Source: Lindgomyces ingoldianus
Taxonomy: Eukaryota; Ascomycota; Dothideomycetes; Pleosporales; Lindgomycetaceae
Direction: 5' to 3'
NCBI RefSeq assembly: GCF_010093535.1
Contig: NW_022985183.1
Span: 470,956-534,955 of the forward strand
Length of the DNA: 64,000 nt
The translations under genes were made by a program, and so were the position numbers. Of this stretch, positions 48,910 through 60,928 are shown piece after piece (positions within the stretch are counted from its first letter, which is position 1; each line of letters begins with the position of its first letter). Below the pieces are notes generated by a model. The model did not search any database. It saw only the letters and a list, made by a program, of their open reading frames with translations, and was not told the origin of the DNA.

Positions 48910-50606
48910 GTGGTTTGAGGGGTGTGGGAGGGATGCTTGGAGTTTGATGGATAATGTCAGTTCCAATATACAATGTACAATAATATGAGCAGGATTTCCG
49001 TTTTTCATTTCTCAATAAGTCTATATATTTGGAATCTTTCGAACTGCATGATGACAATTTTGGAAAATTTCCATTCATCGCTCTCTGTTTACCCCATGCG
49101 AACTTCAAGTATAAACTCACTTACAGTTCCATCCAATCCCAAGCCCCTCACCCTAGACAGGTATTTAAACCTCCTACTCCTCACTCTCAAGAACTCTGCA
49201 CACAGATCTTCTGCGCGGACCCGGTATCGAGAATGATAACGGGAAATCAACATATGCGAGATTTACATAGCAGTCGCAAGGAATGCGCTAAGCGATGTCA
49301 AGGAGTGGGACCAGGCGAAGGGTGATGACCCACACCACGAATCTTCCTTCTCCGATATTCGCAGACGACCATTGACAAAATGTCGATAGAATCCACGATG
49401 AGCGTTATTGTCCGCATGTTAGGATGGGTCTCTGGCATAATCATTCCTCCTCACCCCTCAATCTCATTTCCTCTGGCCGCCTTGCCATCGCTATATATAT
49501 GGATTCAAATCCGTATGGTGATAATAAAAAAGAAGCGCAATAAACATGGCAATGGCTCTCAGAAAACCGGCCTAATTCCTCAACTATGTGTAGGAACCAA
49601 AGCAGTATGCGCTAAACCTGATAGCTGTTCGCCTCCCCAGCCCCGGGGTCCTGCATCACTTCCTTCAGCTTAAAATCCACGTGGGGGTTTCGCAAAAAAG
49701 CGGAACATATTATATATCGTGATGAGCAAAACACTGGTAGCCACGACTCTACGCATACAGAAAGCTAAGCGAAGTATCTGATGAGTTTCAAGTTTGAACC
49801 TATTAGAGCATTGGAGGAATGTAATCTGGAGCAGGGACCAGAGGCCTACGAATATAATCTATTATTCTAGAAAGTCTTCTTCTGTATTACGATGTTCGAT
49901 GAAATAAAAGCAGGATGCTTAAACGTGTTATATATATATAAATTTAATCAGAGTGCACTATGACGCATAACATAAATTAGGGGTTTGAAGGAACATATCA
50001 GAGGCCTCAAAGTTCGCCATCTTAAACATGACCCGAAAGGGCATTCGACCCGTTAAACATTCTAGAAAGCCGTCTGCTCTTATCCCTGTTCCGTTAACAA
50101 GGCACGATAAACTTATGCCATACTATTAGCACATCTTCTTAAAGTACTCTACCTTTACATATCCTGCATTATGACCCCCAAAACACAAAACATAGGACAG
50201 AAACCACACAATTCACCACAGTCCTTAATCCAGTGCACCCGTCTACCAGTCCATTAAGCGTTCCGTTCTCTCCTCCCCTCCTCCCCTCTAACGACACAGC
50301 ACAATAACCCCCTACGATACTATCAGCAAACCTAACTGCAAAAATACATTACGCACATATCGCAAGAATAAGATGGACCACTCGGTAAAAGCGTTTTATT
50401 TCTAATTATCCACGTACACACTTTTTCTTACCCTTGACTCCCTGGTCAAGAACAGAAGCCCCTCCCCAAAAAAATAATCTTAAGTATTGTACATAAGAGG
50501 TGTGTCAAAGCCAGGTATCACCAGGTATCAACAGCAGCATCGTCAACACTATCAACCCTCCAGCCACTCATACATCCACCATCTATCTACCACGCACATT
50601 GCGCCT
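48910..50606. other. 1.7-kb intergenic stretch between two converging genes
   Basis: It holds the 3' ends of the photolyase and the AT-hook gene. It is AT-richer around 49,860-50,000 and no gene features were seen. Confidence 0.4.
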
Positions 50607-53600
50607 CTATTCCCCCACCTTCCTCCCACTAACCGGCCCCTGCACTACTCCCTGCATCCCTCCTTGCCCCTGCGCTATCAAGGGATATGGACTCAGATGC
50701 GCCTGCGTGGGAGCTGGCGCTAATGGTGGCGGGCCACTCGACTTAGGACGCGGGATCGTGCGCGGACCATATGGACTCGGGTACGTCTGTTGCTGGGGCT
50801 GAAGCGGCATGGGAGCGGGAGCAAGTGGCGGCATCGCGGAGCGCGAACCTTGGGGCTGCGCTTGGTTTGGAGTCTGAGTTGGAGTTTGGGTTGGGGGTTG
50901 GCTCTGGGGCATGGTGCTGGACGGGGGGGCTGCTAGCGGGGAGGACTGGAGTAGCATGGGTTTGGGACCGGCGTGGGTTTGAGACGAGGGTGGTGGAAGA
51001 GTAGGAGCTGGGGCGTATGCAGCGTTGGGAGAATGCAAGAAGGGACTACTCATGTCGAGCATCTGCGGCACTCCCACCATACTAGATGGAAGTATTGAAT
51101 TCTCGGCGTCGTCAGTCTTAGCGAACGGATGTTCCCGGCGGCGATCTGAGGAGGCCGCCTTACTAGACTTCCTGCTCATGGCTGAAGATTTAGGAGTTGC
51201 GGTTGCTTCGGTTTTATTGGCATTTTCCCTAGCCTCGAGTTCCCTCTGTCGCGCTTTGCGTTCGGCCCACCATATCGTCATACTCTGACTCCGCTTCTCA
51301 CTCTTGACCCGTGGCTTGCGTTTCGTTCCTGTAGTTGGCGTAGCTGATGACTCCCCTGCGTATGAATTTCCATATTGGCTCAGCGGAGTTGCATTCATGT
51401 ACTTATCCGGTGCCGCACGCTGTTCTGATTTACCGAGACTTGTTGCGGGAGCTGATTCAATAGTTGGTTGCGGCGTCGCCTGAAAGACAGTAGCAACAGG
51501 CACTGCATGCATCCTCGGTGGAGGGTCACTAGTTCCATCGAGCCCTCCTACCATAGATTGTTGAGACGGGACTCGGGATCCAGATTCAAGGGAGAACTGA
51601 TTCTGGCCTTCGCTAAGAGATTGCAGAACTGCGGGCTTAGCCTCGCTGGGTGCTAATAGGTTGTTCTTCTTTCGAGGGCCCTTCTTGATTCCATAGTCAG
51701 ATCGCCGGCCATGATTCTTACTTCCAGCCGGTCGACCCCTCTTGCGATAGAGCTCATTAAATCGCCGAACATCGTTTGCCTGCGCATCAGGTGAAGACCC
51801 TTCATCAGCTGAGCTCGTGAAACCTGATTCCTCTCGCATTTCTTGAATTCGTTGCGGAAGTAGGGCGCTTGCAGCTCTCGCACCCCGTCTGCCACGGCCT
51901 TCTGGTTCGGGCGTCTCCGAAGCTGCAGCAGCTTGGTTGAAGCGACTGACACCCTTTTTTCTCGCACCGCCCCATCCGCTGTGTCGCTTGGGCGTATTGG
52001 CGCCAGTACCTTCTTCGCTGAGGTCGAATTTCTTGGCTGCTCGACGTATGCGCTTTGATGGCCGGCCTTCATTGTCCTCTTCTTCTTCCTCTTCGTCTTC
52101 ACTTGGGGCGGCAGAACCAAGCATGTCGCGAGCGCGGCGCTGGCGGAGCTCTCTACCACCCACCTTTTCAGCGCCGGGGCGCTGTGCAAATGGGTCCTGA
52201 TTACCTGGTCCCTTCTTTGGGTCGTAGGCGTACCCATACAGATCAGCTTCTTTCATGTCTTCATAAACAAGGGGGTCCAGAGGGATCCGCCCTCCTTGGG
52301 CCGGCTTCTTTGGCGGGTGAGCATGTGGCGCAGTCTGAGAGGGTGAGCAAACATGTTGGCAACCCGACGATTTAACACTTACTCTTGCATCGAGCATTAA
52401 GTATTCATCTTGCCAAGCCTTAAGAATTTTGAAGGTGTTTTCAGCCATCGCATATAGGCTTGCCGTGCTTCGCTGAGAAACCGGGTATTTGGTGAGTGAG
52501 GCGATGATATCCTGAACGTTCGTCATGGGCTTGAACTGGGTTTTGAGAAGATAGTCTGCTTTGTCGTCACATTCAGACTCATTTGGTGGCTCATAGTCTT
52601 CAACCCATGGTCCAAGTAGATCGGAATCGGAGAGTACATCATCTTCAGGATCAAGCAACGCAGGGACAGCTGCCTCGGCTGGAGTTGATGCTGCATCCCG
52701 ACCTTGGGGAGTTTGTGTTGAGGATCCGCGAGGCAGAGATATCTTAGGAACAGGGAGAGAGCCTTGACTGATAGCTTTGTTCAAGGCAGTCGTCAACTGC
52801 AGCCCTGAAAGCACATGTGGCGGTGGCGAGCCGGGCGGCGTGGTGGACTCAACCGGCATAGCTTGCCTCCTACCCGGCTCTTCTTCTTGGTCGGAATCGT
52901 TGGCGTCGGCCATAGTAACATCCTCTCTCAGGGCCTCATCATCGTGATCTGAATCCCTGGCATCGAGAAGAGTCTCGTGATTAGAGGAATCCTCTTCATC
53001 CTCTTCCATAAGGGGAAAGGCAGGAGCGGCATGGCGGGTTGGTCGGACTTTCTTGGGGGATATCTCTCTTGGTACAGCCGAGGAGGCACCTCTTCCTCCG
53101 CCTCTGCCGCGGCCGCCTCGACTGCCACGACCTCCACGGCCTCCACGGCCTCGGCCGCCGCGGCCTCTTCCCGTAGTGATAGTTACAGGGCGAGATTTGG
53201 GTGGCGGTTTCACGTCTTCCTCTTCCTCTTCCTCTTCCTCTTCAGAGGATTCGGAAGGTTCGGAGCTTTCAGAGCTTTCAGCGCTATCCATTACTCCCCT
53301 CATATAAAGAGGAGCGGGTGCACGTGCAGGTCGGCCAGAAGCCCTTGTGGGTGCAATGGTCTTAACAGGGAGGTTGATTAGGAAATCTTGTGGGATGTTG
53401 AATACCTTCAGCACGGGTTTTGCGTAGTGAGCAAAGATCTCCTCAATATCGGGCCGGGGTGAGTTGGGAACATTAATAGATTCATATGTCGAGACATTGG
53501 ATGAAGAGCGGCGAGTGCTCTTTCGCGTGATGCTTGGACTCGCCTTTGGGGTGTGGTTGCTTTCTCCCTTGGCTGAAGCTGACTTGTTGCCGCGTCCGGA

Positions 53601-53684
53601 TCGGGTGCCTCGTACAGGCTGGTAATCCTGCTCAGCGTTTCGTCGCTGCGAGCCACGCACAGGAAACTTCTTCGGCGGAGCCAT
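50607..53684 (-). CDS. Large nuclear AT-hook/RG-rich protein of unknown function
   Basis: Predicted 1,009 aa in two exons (53684-52383 and 52334-50607). The 48-bp intron (GTAAGT...CTCAG) has no stop and is a multiple of three, so retention would only insert 16 residues. Features in order: a basic start (MAPPKKFPVRGS), a Glu run after Ser-rich repeats, an RG/RGG-rich tract (GRGRGGRGRGGRG), a central conserved-looking block (DIIASLTKYPVSQRS ... EDMKEADLYGYAYDPKKGP), a second acidic run before PSKRIRRAAKK, an AT-hook KRGRPAGSK with GIKKGPRKK, and a Pro/Gln-rich C-terminus. This points to a DNA- or chromatin-binding nuclear protein. I do not recognise the central block. The start was chosen at MAPPKK; an ATG 9 codons upstream is also in frame. 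Confidence 0.8.
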   Translation of the reverse strand: MAPPKKFPVRGSQRRNAEQDYQPVRGTRSGRGNKSASAKGESNHTPKASPSITRKSTRRSSSNVSTYESINVPNSPRPDIEEIFAHYAKPVLKVFNIPQDFLINLPVKTIAPTRASGRPARAPAPLYMRGVMDSAESSESSEPSESSEEEEEEEEEDVKPPPKSRPVTITTGRGRGGRGRGGRGGRGSRGGRGRGGGRGASSAVPREISPKKVRPTRHAAPAFPLMEEDEEDSSNHETLLDARDSDHDDEALREDVTMADANDSDQEEEPGRRQAMPVESTTPPGSPPPHVLSGLQLTTALNKAISQGSLPVPKISLPRGSSTQTPQGRDAASTPAEAAVPALLDPEDDVLSDSDLLGPWVEDYEPPNESECDDKADYLLKTQFKPMTNVQDIIASLTKYPVSQRSTASLYAMAENTFKILKAWQDEYLMLDARVSVKSSGCQHVCSPSQTAPHAHPPKKPAQGGRIPLDPLVYEDMKEADLYGYAYDPKKGPGNQDPFAQRPGAEKVGGRELRQRRARDMLGSAAPSEDEEEEEEDNEGRPSKRIRRAAKKFDLSEEGTGANTPKRHSGWGGARKKGVSRFNQAAAASETPEPEGRGRRGARAASALLPQRIQEMREESGFTSSADEGSSPDAQANDVRRFNELYRKRGRPAGSKNHGRRSDYGIKKGPRKKNNLLAPSEAKPAVLQSLSEGQNQFSLESGSRVPSQQSMVGGLDGTSDPPPRMHAVPVATVFQATPQPTIESAPATSLGKSEQRAAPDKYMNATPLSQYGNSYAGESSATPTTGTKRKPRVKSEKRSQSMTIWWAERKARQRELEARENANKTEATATPKSSAMSRKSSKAASSDRRREHPFAKTDDAENSILPSSMVGVPQMLDMSSPFLHSPNAAYAPAPTLPPPSSQTHAGPKPMLLQSSPLAAPPSSTMPQSQPPTQTPTQTPNQAQPQGSRSAMPPLAPAPMPLQPQQQTYPSPYGPRTIPRPKSSGPPPLAPAPTQAHLSPYPLIAQGQGGMQGVVQGPVSGRKVGE

Positions 53685-54225
53685 GAAGAGATGGTTTAAA
53701 AAAGCATGCAAGGATTTCTTGCGATGGTCAATGGGAATTGATAACTGTGATACTCTGCATGTAGCGTGCCGAAGTGCTCACAGAGGCGTAGTGCGGATCC
53801 AAGCCCGTCCGGGTCAGGGTGACAGGCCAGATGCAGAAATAGATGAAGGAGATGAAAACCTCGCGCGAGCGATGGTAACAGCCGCAAGATAGGCGCAAGA
53901 CGATAGAAAAGATCGAATCTTGCAAAGAGAGAGAAGAGAGGGATTGGGACTGGGGATTTGGGAGAGAGGGAGATGCGGTGATGGTGATGGGATCTTTTGT
54001 TCTGTGGCTTAAGACCAGACTTGGTGGCTCCTGCGCTCCAGCCAATCAACCCAAGGTGCGCTAGTGACTGGCATCTGTGAGGTGAGGGATGAAGACAGCA
54101 GTGCGGCTTGCACATGCACTCGAATCCTGCAGGTTCTCCTGCGCTCCGCTACCTACCACCGTCTTCTACCAGTATCTTTGAAACCCATTGTTGCGGCCGC
54201 CATTCTCGCCTTTGTAGTGCCTATC
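53685..54225. promoter_or_regulatory. Shared divergent promoter region
   Basis: The 541 bp between the start codons of the AT-hook gene (-) and MTC1 (+) must hold both promoters. No specific box was identified. Confidence 0.5.
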
Positions 54226-55839
54226 ATGCCTCCAAAGACAGTAGAGGAGCAGCTCGCAGAGCTTGAAATGGAGGCCGAGGCGCCAGCTCCCCCGCCACTC
54301 AAGAGCTCTCGAGCTCCAAAAGGACCGAAAGCACCACGGAAGAGTGCCGAGCAGGAAGATGATGCATTGAAAGAGCTGGAAGAGCTGGAGGCACTTGAGA
54401 AATTCCAGCGCCCAGAACTGCCGCGTCCGTCTAGTCGCCCAAATACGCCTAAAGTGCCGTCTTCATCGACCAGCTCCAGCAATCCTCGTAGAGCGGGCAT
54501 CGCAACCCCATCGTCGACTGGCTCGGCACGGACGAGCGAAGAGAAGGCGCAACCACTGCGGAAGTCGGCTGAGAGTGCGAGGTCCTTCCACCAGAGCTTT
54601 GCCCCTACGGAAGAAGAGCCCGCGAAGCCTGCACCAGAACCCAAGCAGGCGAGTGGTGGATGGTGGGGAGGATTCCTTTCTACTGCAACTGCAACTGCGG
54701 ATGCTGCTCGGAAACGCGCAGAAGCAGCATACAAGGAAATCCAGAAGAACGAAGAAGCACAACGGTGGGCCGAGCAGGTTCGCGGCAATGTTGGTGCTCT
54801 GGCTGGCATTGGTACGATCCAACCTCATTTCTTCACTATTCAGACAGCGCTCCGAATGGAGGCACCTCGACCATGTATCTAACAGCATGCAGGCGGCGAG
54901 CTCCAGAAACGCGCCCTCCCAACCTTCACAAACATCCTCCACACCCTCGCGCCCCCAATCTCCCAGCACGAGCGTCTCCAGATCCACATCACACACGACC
55001 TCGTCGGTTACCCCTCACTGGACCCCATCATCTACCAAACCTTCTCCACTGTCATGGCACAAGTTGAAGGCGGTGACCTCCTCGTCATCCAGCGTGGCTC
55101 GGAATCCACTCACCGTCGTGGCTCAATGGACGGTTTCCGAGGCGGAGGCAGCAGCGGTTGGAACGACGGACCGTGGTGGCGACACACCGAAAAACGCGAT
55201 CTGAGCGTCATCAAAGGCCTGCCAGAGGGTACCAAGCTGGCCCGCGTGAGCGCAGAGTCCTACGCAACCGATTTCTTCGCATCTCGCGGCGGTGTCGAAG
55301 AAGCCGCAAAACAAGCCACTGAGATCCTCAGTGAAACAAATCCCGTCCGAAGCAGCGACATCTTCCTTTCCCTCCAAGCAATCAGCTACGAAGCGCCTAC
55401 AGACCTCTTTGGCGAGGCATCGGGGTCGTCAAATGTGGATGAGTCTGGGATTCAAGAACATAAAGAACGAGACGAACTCGTTGCTTTTGCAGTGTATCTG
55501 CACGACCCGATACACAGCATCAGTTTCCGCGCTCTCTCGCAAGCGTTTCCCGCAAAATGGGTTCAGTGGCTTGATGCTACGAATCCGACTGGTGCTGATG
55601 GCCAAGAATCCCATCTCCCACTAGAGATACAGGAGATTATTGAAAGCGGTGGCGTGGATCCAAGAGAGTGGGTTGCGGAATGGATGGAAGAGACGATCAG
55701 TCTGAGTGTCGGAATCGTGGCTCAGCGCTATGTAGCGCGAAGAATGGGCGTTGGTGAGGGGGGTATTGGAAGGGGCAAGACGCGGGAGGCGGTTGTGGAA
55801 GCGGGAGGGGGCGAGGCCGCCAGAGCAGGTATTTTCTAA
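54226..55839 (+). CDS. MTC1: Maintenance of telomere capping protein 1 homologue
   Basis: Predicted 510 aa in two exons (54226-54811, 54893-55839; 81-bp intron joining ALAGIG to GELQKRALPTFTNIL). The N-terminal third is charged and disordered, with a coiled-coil-like LEELEALEKFQRPELPRPSSRPNTP. The second part matches the Mtc1 family (DUF5427): GGWWGGFLSTATATADAARKRAEAAYKEI, HERLQIHITHDLVGYPSLDPI, and a C-terminal VPREWV/VGIVAQRYVARRMG-type end. In yeast, loss of Mtc1 is synthetic-sick with cdc13-1, hence the name; the molecular role is unclear and a membrane-trafficking link has been suggested. An upstream in-frame ATG at 54064 is less likely. Confidence 0.88.
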
Positions 55840-56250
55840 GATGGTTCTTATCGGGCATCTTTCGATAGGTATAGTGGATGTTTAATGGTTAGGCACCCGG
55901 TAAGAGTGAGGCGTATACGGAGTCCATCTGGGGCATATCATCATGGTGTGCAGGGGAGTCTGGGTTATTTCATCATATTTCGTCAATCTATGGGTATCAT
56001 ATATCCGCATATCGCCCGCCTGACGCCTTGCAATACTAGTTCTTCTCTCTTTCCTTGCGTGTGCATCTGTCCCAGGATCATCAATGCCTTTAGCTTCGCC
56101 TCTCCCCGAAACATAGAATATTCCCAAATCTCCAAGCTATAAAATCATCTCGATACTTTTTCCTCCTGAAACTTACCAAGTTCTTTTTCATTCCCTCTCT
56201 TCATTTCCAATACAAACTTCTCGCTCTTGGCCCCTTCCTTCTTAAACACC
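55840..56250. other. Short intergenic stretch
   Basis: It lies between the 3' ends of MTC1 and the small basic gene. No features were seen. Confidence 0.4.
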
Positions 56251-56529
56251 CTACGCCTTCGCCCTCCCTTCCTTCGCCTTCGCCTTCCCCCTATCCTTCT
56301 TCCCACCCTTCAAAACCTCCATATGTCCCGCCCTCTCCGCCAACAGCTTTTCTGTCTGTGTCACCAGGCCAGCGGCATTCTTCTTCTTGATCTTTTGCGC
56401 GGTTATGAGGGATGCTTTTTTGGGCTTGAAGACTCGATTTCGAGGCGTTTGTTTACCTGCATTGCGGGATTTGGTGGACGAGGAGGAGCCAGTGGAGCGC
56501 GGTTTCGATTTGGGGGCGTTTTGCGCCAT
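56251..56529 (-). CDS. Small basic DUF2462-like protein
   Basis: A 92-aa single-exon protein, about one third Lys and Arg, starting MAQNAPKSKPRS. A central block (KPKKASLITAQKIKKKNAAG then TEKLLAERAGHMEVLKGGKK) follows the DUF2462/UPF0390 pattern of small, probably nucleolar eukaryotic proteins (a PKK-x-Q-x-x-KLKK core and a LAxRAG segment). Its role is unknown. The extreme basic content suits nucleic-acid association. Confidence 0.7.
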   Translation of the reverse strand: MAQNAPKSKPRSTGSSSSTKSRNAGKQTPRNRVFKPKKASLITAQKIKKKNAAGLVTQTEKLLAERAGHMEVLKGGKKDRGKAKAKEGRAKA

Positions 56530-57009
56530 TGTTGTAAGGAGACGCAGAGGTAGGAGGTTGTGGAGAGGTAGGTTAGTGGGGGATAGGAGAAGTGCCGGGT
56601 AGTGGTGTGGATTGTGGGTGGTTTGGAGATGTGGTTTTGGGCCGTAGCGTCCTTAGGAGTTCCAAAATCGCACGGTAGTAGAGTGCACGAGAAACTGTCT
56701 AGAGTCCTTGGATGTCGTTACAGTACGGGCAGCGGGGCGGGTAACGGCTGAAGGCTTTGTGACGGAGGTGTCGGCGAAATGCCCCAATATTGCAACTACA
56801 GTATTGCGACTACCACAGCTCGGACTAGTATCAGATAGTCTCTATCTTCCTTGAACAGGCTAGACAATATAACCAGGAGCAGTGGTGGCGCACAATTGCA
56901 GCGAGCGAGAGGTGGATGAATTCACGATTCGAAAAGTTCGTAGTGTTCGACTTACTTGGCATTTGTCCGGCCTTACTCATCCATCACCACCCTTCCCATT
57001 ATTTAGCCG
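56530..57009. other. Intergenic stretch
   Basis: Promoter side of the small basic gene. No other features were seen. Confidence 0.4.
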
Positions 57010-57379
57010 TTAGCAACGGCTCCTTCGCTCCCGTCCCCCCCCTCCACTAACCCGAGAACCCGTTTCCAAGCCCCAAAGCGCCTTTCCCAAAGCCCTTCTT
57101 AACTTCAAGCACAACTCAGGAGTAGCAAAAAACTTGCCAAGCCCCTCCGGAATAATTTCCTCAGCATCCGGCATCCCAGAATCTCCCAATGATTCCAGAA
57201 TGATAGACGCAGGGGAACCTGCATCGCGTGCATCGTGTTCATATCGATAGATAGAATCGCATACTGTTCCTGGATCTTGGCCGCCGGCTCCAGATGAAAA
57301 AGGTTCGAGAAGTTAGGTCAGGTGGAGGGGGGGATTTACCCAGCCCAGCTATCCAGATCACAATACCCGGGATCGTCAT
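57010..57379 (-). CDS. Putative small protein of unknown function
   Basis: Two exons (57379-57340 and 57275-57010; 64-bp intron) give 101 aa starting MTIPGIVIWIAGLDPG. The second exon keeps a coding-like frame with CDSIYRYEHDARDAGSPAS, MPDAEEIIPEGLGKFF and ELCLKLRRALGKALWG, which is more convincing than the alternative frames. The same frame is open further upstream to 57706, but that would overlap the GH115 start, so the downstream ATG is preferred. The hydrophobic start is too short for a firm signal-peptide call. The family was not recognised. Confidence 0.45.
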
Positions 57380-57632
57380 ATCAGACAGCGGCGTAGATGA
57401 TGTCGCCGCGCCATGCCGCGCTTTTGGCGTTGGCACGATCTTTTTCCTGGGACTTGGACAGTTGTGAAGCGAGGCGAGCAGATTAAGGGGATAGAGCGGA
57501 CGGAGGGCTAGGGATTGTATGTACGATACAAATACAGTTGTTTCCCTGTATGGTGGTGAGGGCTTTGTGGAACTCCGTCTGGCTTGAATCTTGAGCCTGG
57601 TGTTTACGCGCCTGTCTGTCACTCCCGTTACA

Positions 57633-60600
57633 ATGGAGAAGTTCTCGGTTTCCAGATTCTGGATTCGTTGTCTTTCGTTGGTGTTACTAGTTGTCAATCT
57701 CGTCAATGCTCTGGGTCAAAATGCGACAATAGACTTCAAGGACTCCCGTGGCAGTGTGCTCCTCGCGACTCGCGACTCCAACGTCAACCTTGTTCTCGAT
57801 GCGAAAGACTGGCCTGGCGTTCTTCGCGCGGCAATCGATCTCGCGGTTGACTTTGGACGTGTCACTGGGCTGAACGGAACAGTGACGGCTAAGACGTCTA
57901 GCAATGCGACTGTGGCGCGGAATGCGTCAATGATCTTTAATGTCACAGGAATTAGCAAGGATTGGAGCGTTGGTGGAAAGAAGGGGCGGGGAGAAGAGGA
58001 GGGGACGATTATTGCGGGGACAATTGGTAATTCCAGTCTGATTGACGGATTGATCAAGCGAAAGAAGATTGACGTCAGCAAGATTCAGGGAAAGTGGGAG
58101 GCTTTTGTCAGTGTGGTTGTGGAGAATCCCATGGATGGCGTTGATAATGCGTTGGTCATTGCCGGTAAGAACCTAACTCTCCCGCTCTTCTTAGCAAGTT
58201 GAAGAATATATGAGAGCTGACATTGCACAGGAAGCGACCGCCGTGGCACAATCTACGGCCTCTATGATATCTCAGAACAAATCGGCGTCTCGCCCTGGTA
58301 CTGGTGGGCCGACGTTCCTCCTAAATCCCACGACGAAATCTACGCCCTCAAAATCACCAAAGTTCAAAAATCTCCTACAGTCAAATACCGCGGTTTTTTT
58401 ATCAATGACGAAGCTCCTGCTCTGACCGGTTGGGCGAATACGAGGTTCCCGAAATCGAAATGGGGATGTGCATTCAACGCCGAATTCTACTCGCATGTCT
58501 TCGAGCTGCTACTGAGATTACGAGCGAATTACCTCTGGCCGGCGATGTGGAATGGCATGTTCAACGTAGACGACCCACGGAACCAACCCCTTGCCGATGA
58601 ATATGCTATTGTCATGGGAACTTCGCATACCGAGCCCATGGTGCGCTCAACCAAGGAATGGAACAATTTTGGCAAGGGTATCTGGCAGTGGACCGAGAAC
58701 AACGCCTCCATCTACCCCTTCTTCAAGGAAGGCGTGCAGCGCGCCAAGTCTTATGAAAACGTCGTTACGATCGGCATGCGTGGCTCGCATGATACAGCAA
58801 TGAGTCCTGATGTTCAAACGGAGGTATTGCAAGATGTTGTGGATACCCAGCAGAAGATTATGGATGAAGTTTATGGAGATGCGAAAAAGGTGCCACAGAT
58901 GTGGTGTCTGTATAAAGAGGTTCAGGATTACTTTGAGGCTGGAATGAAGGTCCCAGATCATGTTACCTTGCTATGGACCGAGGATAATTGGGGTAATATT
59001 AGGAGACTCCCAGTGGGAGATGAGACGAAGAGGTCAGGAGGAGCAGGTGTTTACTACGTAAGTTGCGCATACTCTGTCTGCACAATCAGAAAGAACAAGA
59101 GCGTAGACGTGGACTGACAAAGAATTCAGCACTTCGACTATGTTGGCGACACCCGAGACTACAAATGGATCAACACAATCCAGCTCCAGAAGACGCGCGA
59201 GCAAATGTACCAAGCAGTCCAGCGCCAAGCAACCGAAATCTGGATCGTCAACGTCGGAGACATCAAACCATATGAAATCCCGCTCAGTCATTGGTTCGAC
59301 CTGGCATACGACATCGATCTCTGGGACGAGAAGAGCGCGCCCAAATGGCTCGAGATGTGGGCATCCCGCACTTTCGACTCCAAAGTCGCGAAGGATGTTG
59401 CAGCGGTCATGGATAAATACAGCTACCTCGCCGCAATGCGCAAGTTTGAGCTGATCGAACCGAACAGCTTCAGCGTGCTCAATTACGAAGAAGCGGATAA
59501 GATCCTTGCGCAATGGACTACTCTCGCCAAAAGCGCTCAGGCGGTATATGACAAGTTGCCTGCCGCCCAGCAACCAGCTTTCTTCGAAATGATACTGCAT
59601 CCAGTGCTCGCGGGAGGAAACTTCGTCGATATTCAAGTCAGCTCTGCGAAGAACCAGATCTATGCCGGTCAAGGAAGAAACAGCGCGAACGTACTTTTTC
59701 AACGAGTTCTGGATGGAATGAAGACAGACCATCAGTTGACGACAAGGTATCATAGCTTGTTCAATGGCAAGTGGAATCATATGATGGATCAAACACATCT
59801 TGGATATCAAGGATACTGGTAAGTAACCCTTCTTCCATCTCTTTTGTCACAAGGATGAGGGGCTAATTGTGTTCATATAGGCAACAACCCATGCGCCAAG
59901 CCACTCCAGCCCTCCAATGGGTCATGAACCTCGAACGCTCGCTCTCTGGTGACATGGGCGTAGCCATCGAACGCAGCAACGGTTCCGTCCCTGGCGACGA
60001 CAAATGGCACGACAATGGCGGCGGCAATCTAAACCTTGCTCCTATCTCGCCCTATACTCCTGCCCGCTGGATCGAAATCTTTAGCATGGGTACGCAGACC
60101 TTCAACTGGAATATCTCCGCCGAGCCCTTTGTCAAATTATCCCAGACTTCCGGCACCATGGCGCCAGACGGGAAAGACGTCCGCATTTACGTAGATGTTG
60201 ACTGGAGCAAAGCCCCCACTGGCACTGGCAAGAAAACTGTCCTAAACATCTCCAGCTCGACAGACTACGGAACCCAATACTCGATGCCCACAGTCACCCT
60301 GCCAATAAACAACACCATACTCCCCTCGACTTTTACATCCGGCTTCGTCGAAGGCTCCGCGGAACTCTCCTTCGAAGCAGAACACTATACGCGACTCTCC
60401 GCAAAAGGAAACCTCACATACCAAATCCTGCCTGGTTACGGCCGCACGCTTTCTGCCGTAACTCTCAACAACCCTCTCGCGCCGTCCCTCACCTCAACAA
60501 CTGCTCCAGCTCTCGAATACGATTTCTACACCTTCACGGCCACCACCTCCACCAAACCCCTCAATCTCACACTCATCCTCGCGCCCACTCTCAATACCTC

Positions 60601-60928
60601 GCCCAAACGCCCCCTAGCTTATATCGCGCAAATCGACGATAAACCAGAACAACGACGGCAATATGTCATCGATCAGAAACAGCCGAAATTCCCGGTAGGC
60701 TGGGAATCTGCGGTTGCGAATGTAGCTTGGTATAATACTACAAGTTGGGGTGAGGTGAAGAGTGGGGTGCATACTTTAAAAGTGTGGCTGGTGGAGCCCG
60801 GAGTGGTGTTGGAGAAGGTGGTGTTGGATTTGGGGGGCGTAGTAGCGAGTCATAATGGGCCGCCGGAGAGTTGGAGGGTCGGTGGGAGCCGGGGCGGGAA
60901 TGGGACAGTTAGGCGGTGGCAGATGTGA
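57633..60928 (+). CDS. GH115 family glycoside hydrolase (xylan alpha-1,2-glucuronidase), secreted
   Basis: Predicted 1,031 aa in four exons (57633-58164, 58231-59057, 59130-59818, 59881-60928) with 66-, 72- and 62-bp introns. A signal peptide (MEKFSVSRFWIRCLSLVLLVVNLVNA) is followed by the GH115 core: SDRRGTIYGLYDISEQIGVSPWYWWADVP, YRGFFINDEAPALTGWA, LRANYLWPAMW, TSHTEPM, TIGMRGSHD, LLWTEDNWGNIRRLP, YYHFDYVGDTRDYKWINT and IWIVNVGDIKPYEIPLSHW. GH115 enzymes remove 4-O-methyl-glucuronic acid from glucuronoxylan side chains. Many N-glycosylation sites (NAT, NGT, NSS) fit secretion. The C-terminal beta-rich domain ends near the stop. The length is normal for the family. It is divergent from the small gene at 57,379, 253 bp away. 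Confidence 0.94.

Noticed and set aside
53053..53307. Pro/Arg-rich and Ser-rich frames opposite the AT-hook gene
   Set aside because: Mirror readings of the RG-rich and Glu-rich coding repeats on the minus strand.
54153..54996. 218- and 177-codon minus-strand frames over MTC1
   Set aside because: Shadows of the MTC1 exon; the plus-strand reading matches a known family and splices in frame.
59034..59810. 258-codon minus-strand frame within the GH115 gene
   Set aside because: Shadow of exon 3, which has clear GH115 blocks on the plus strand.
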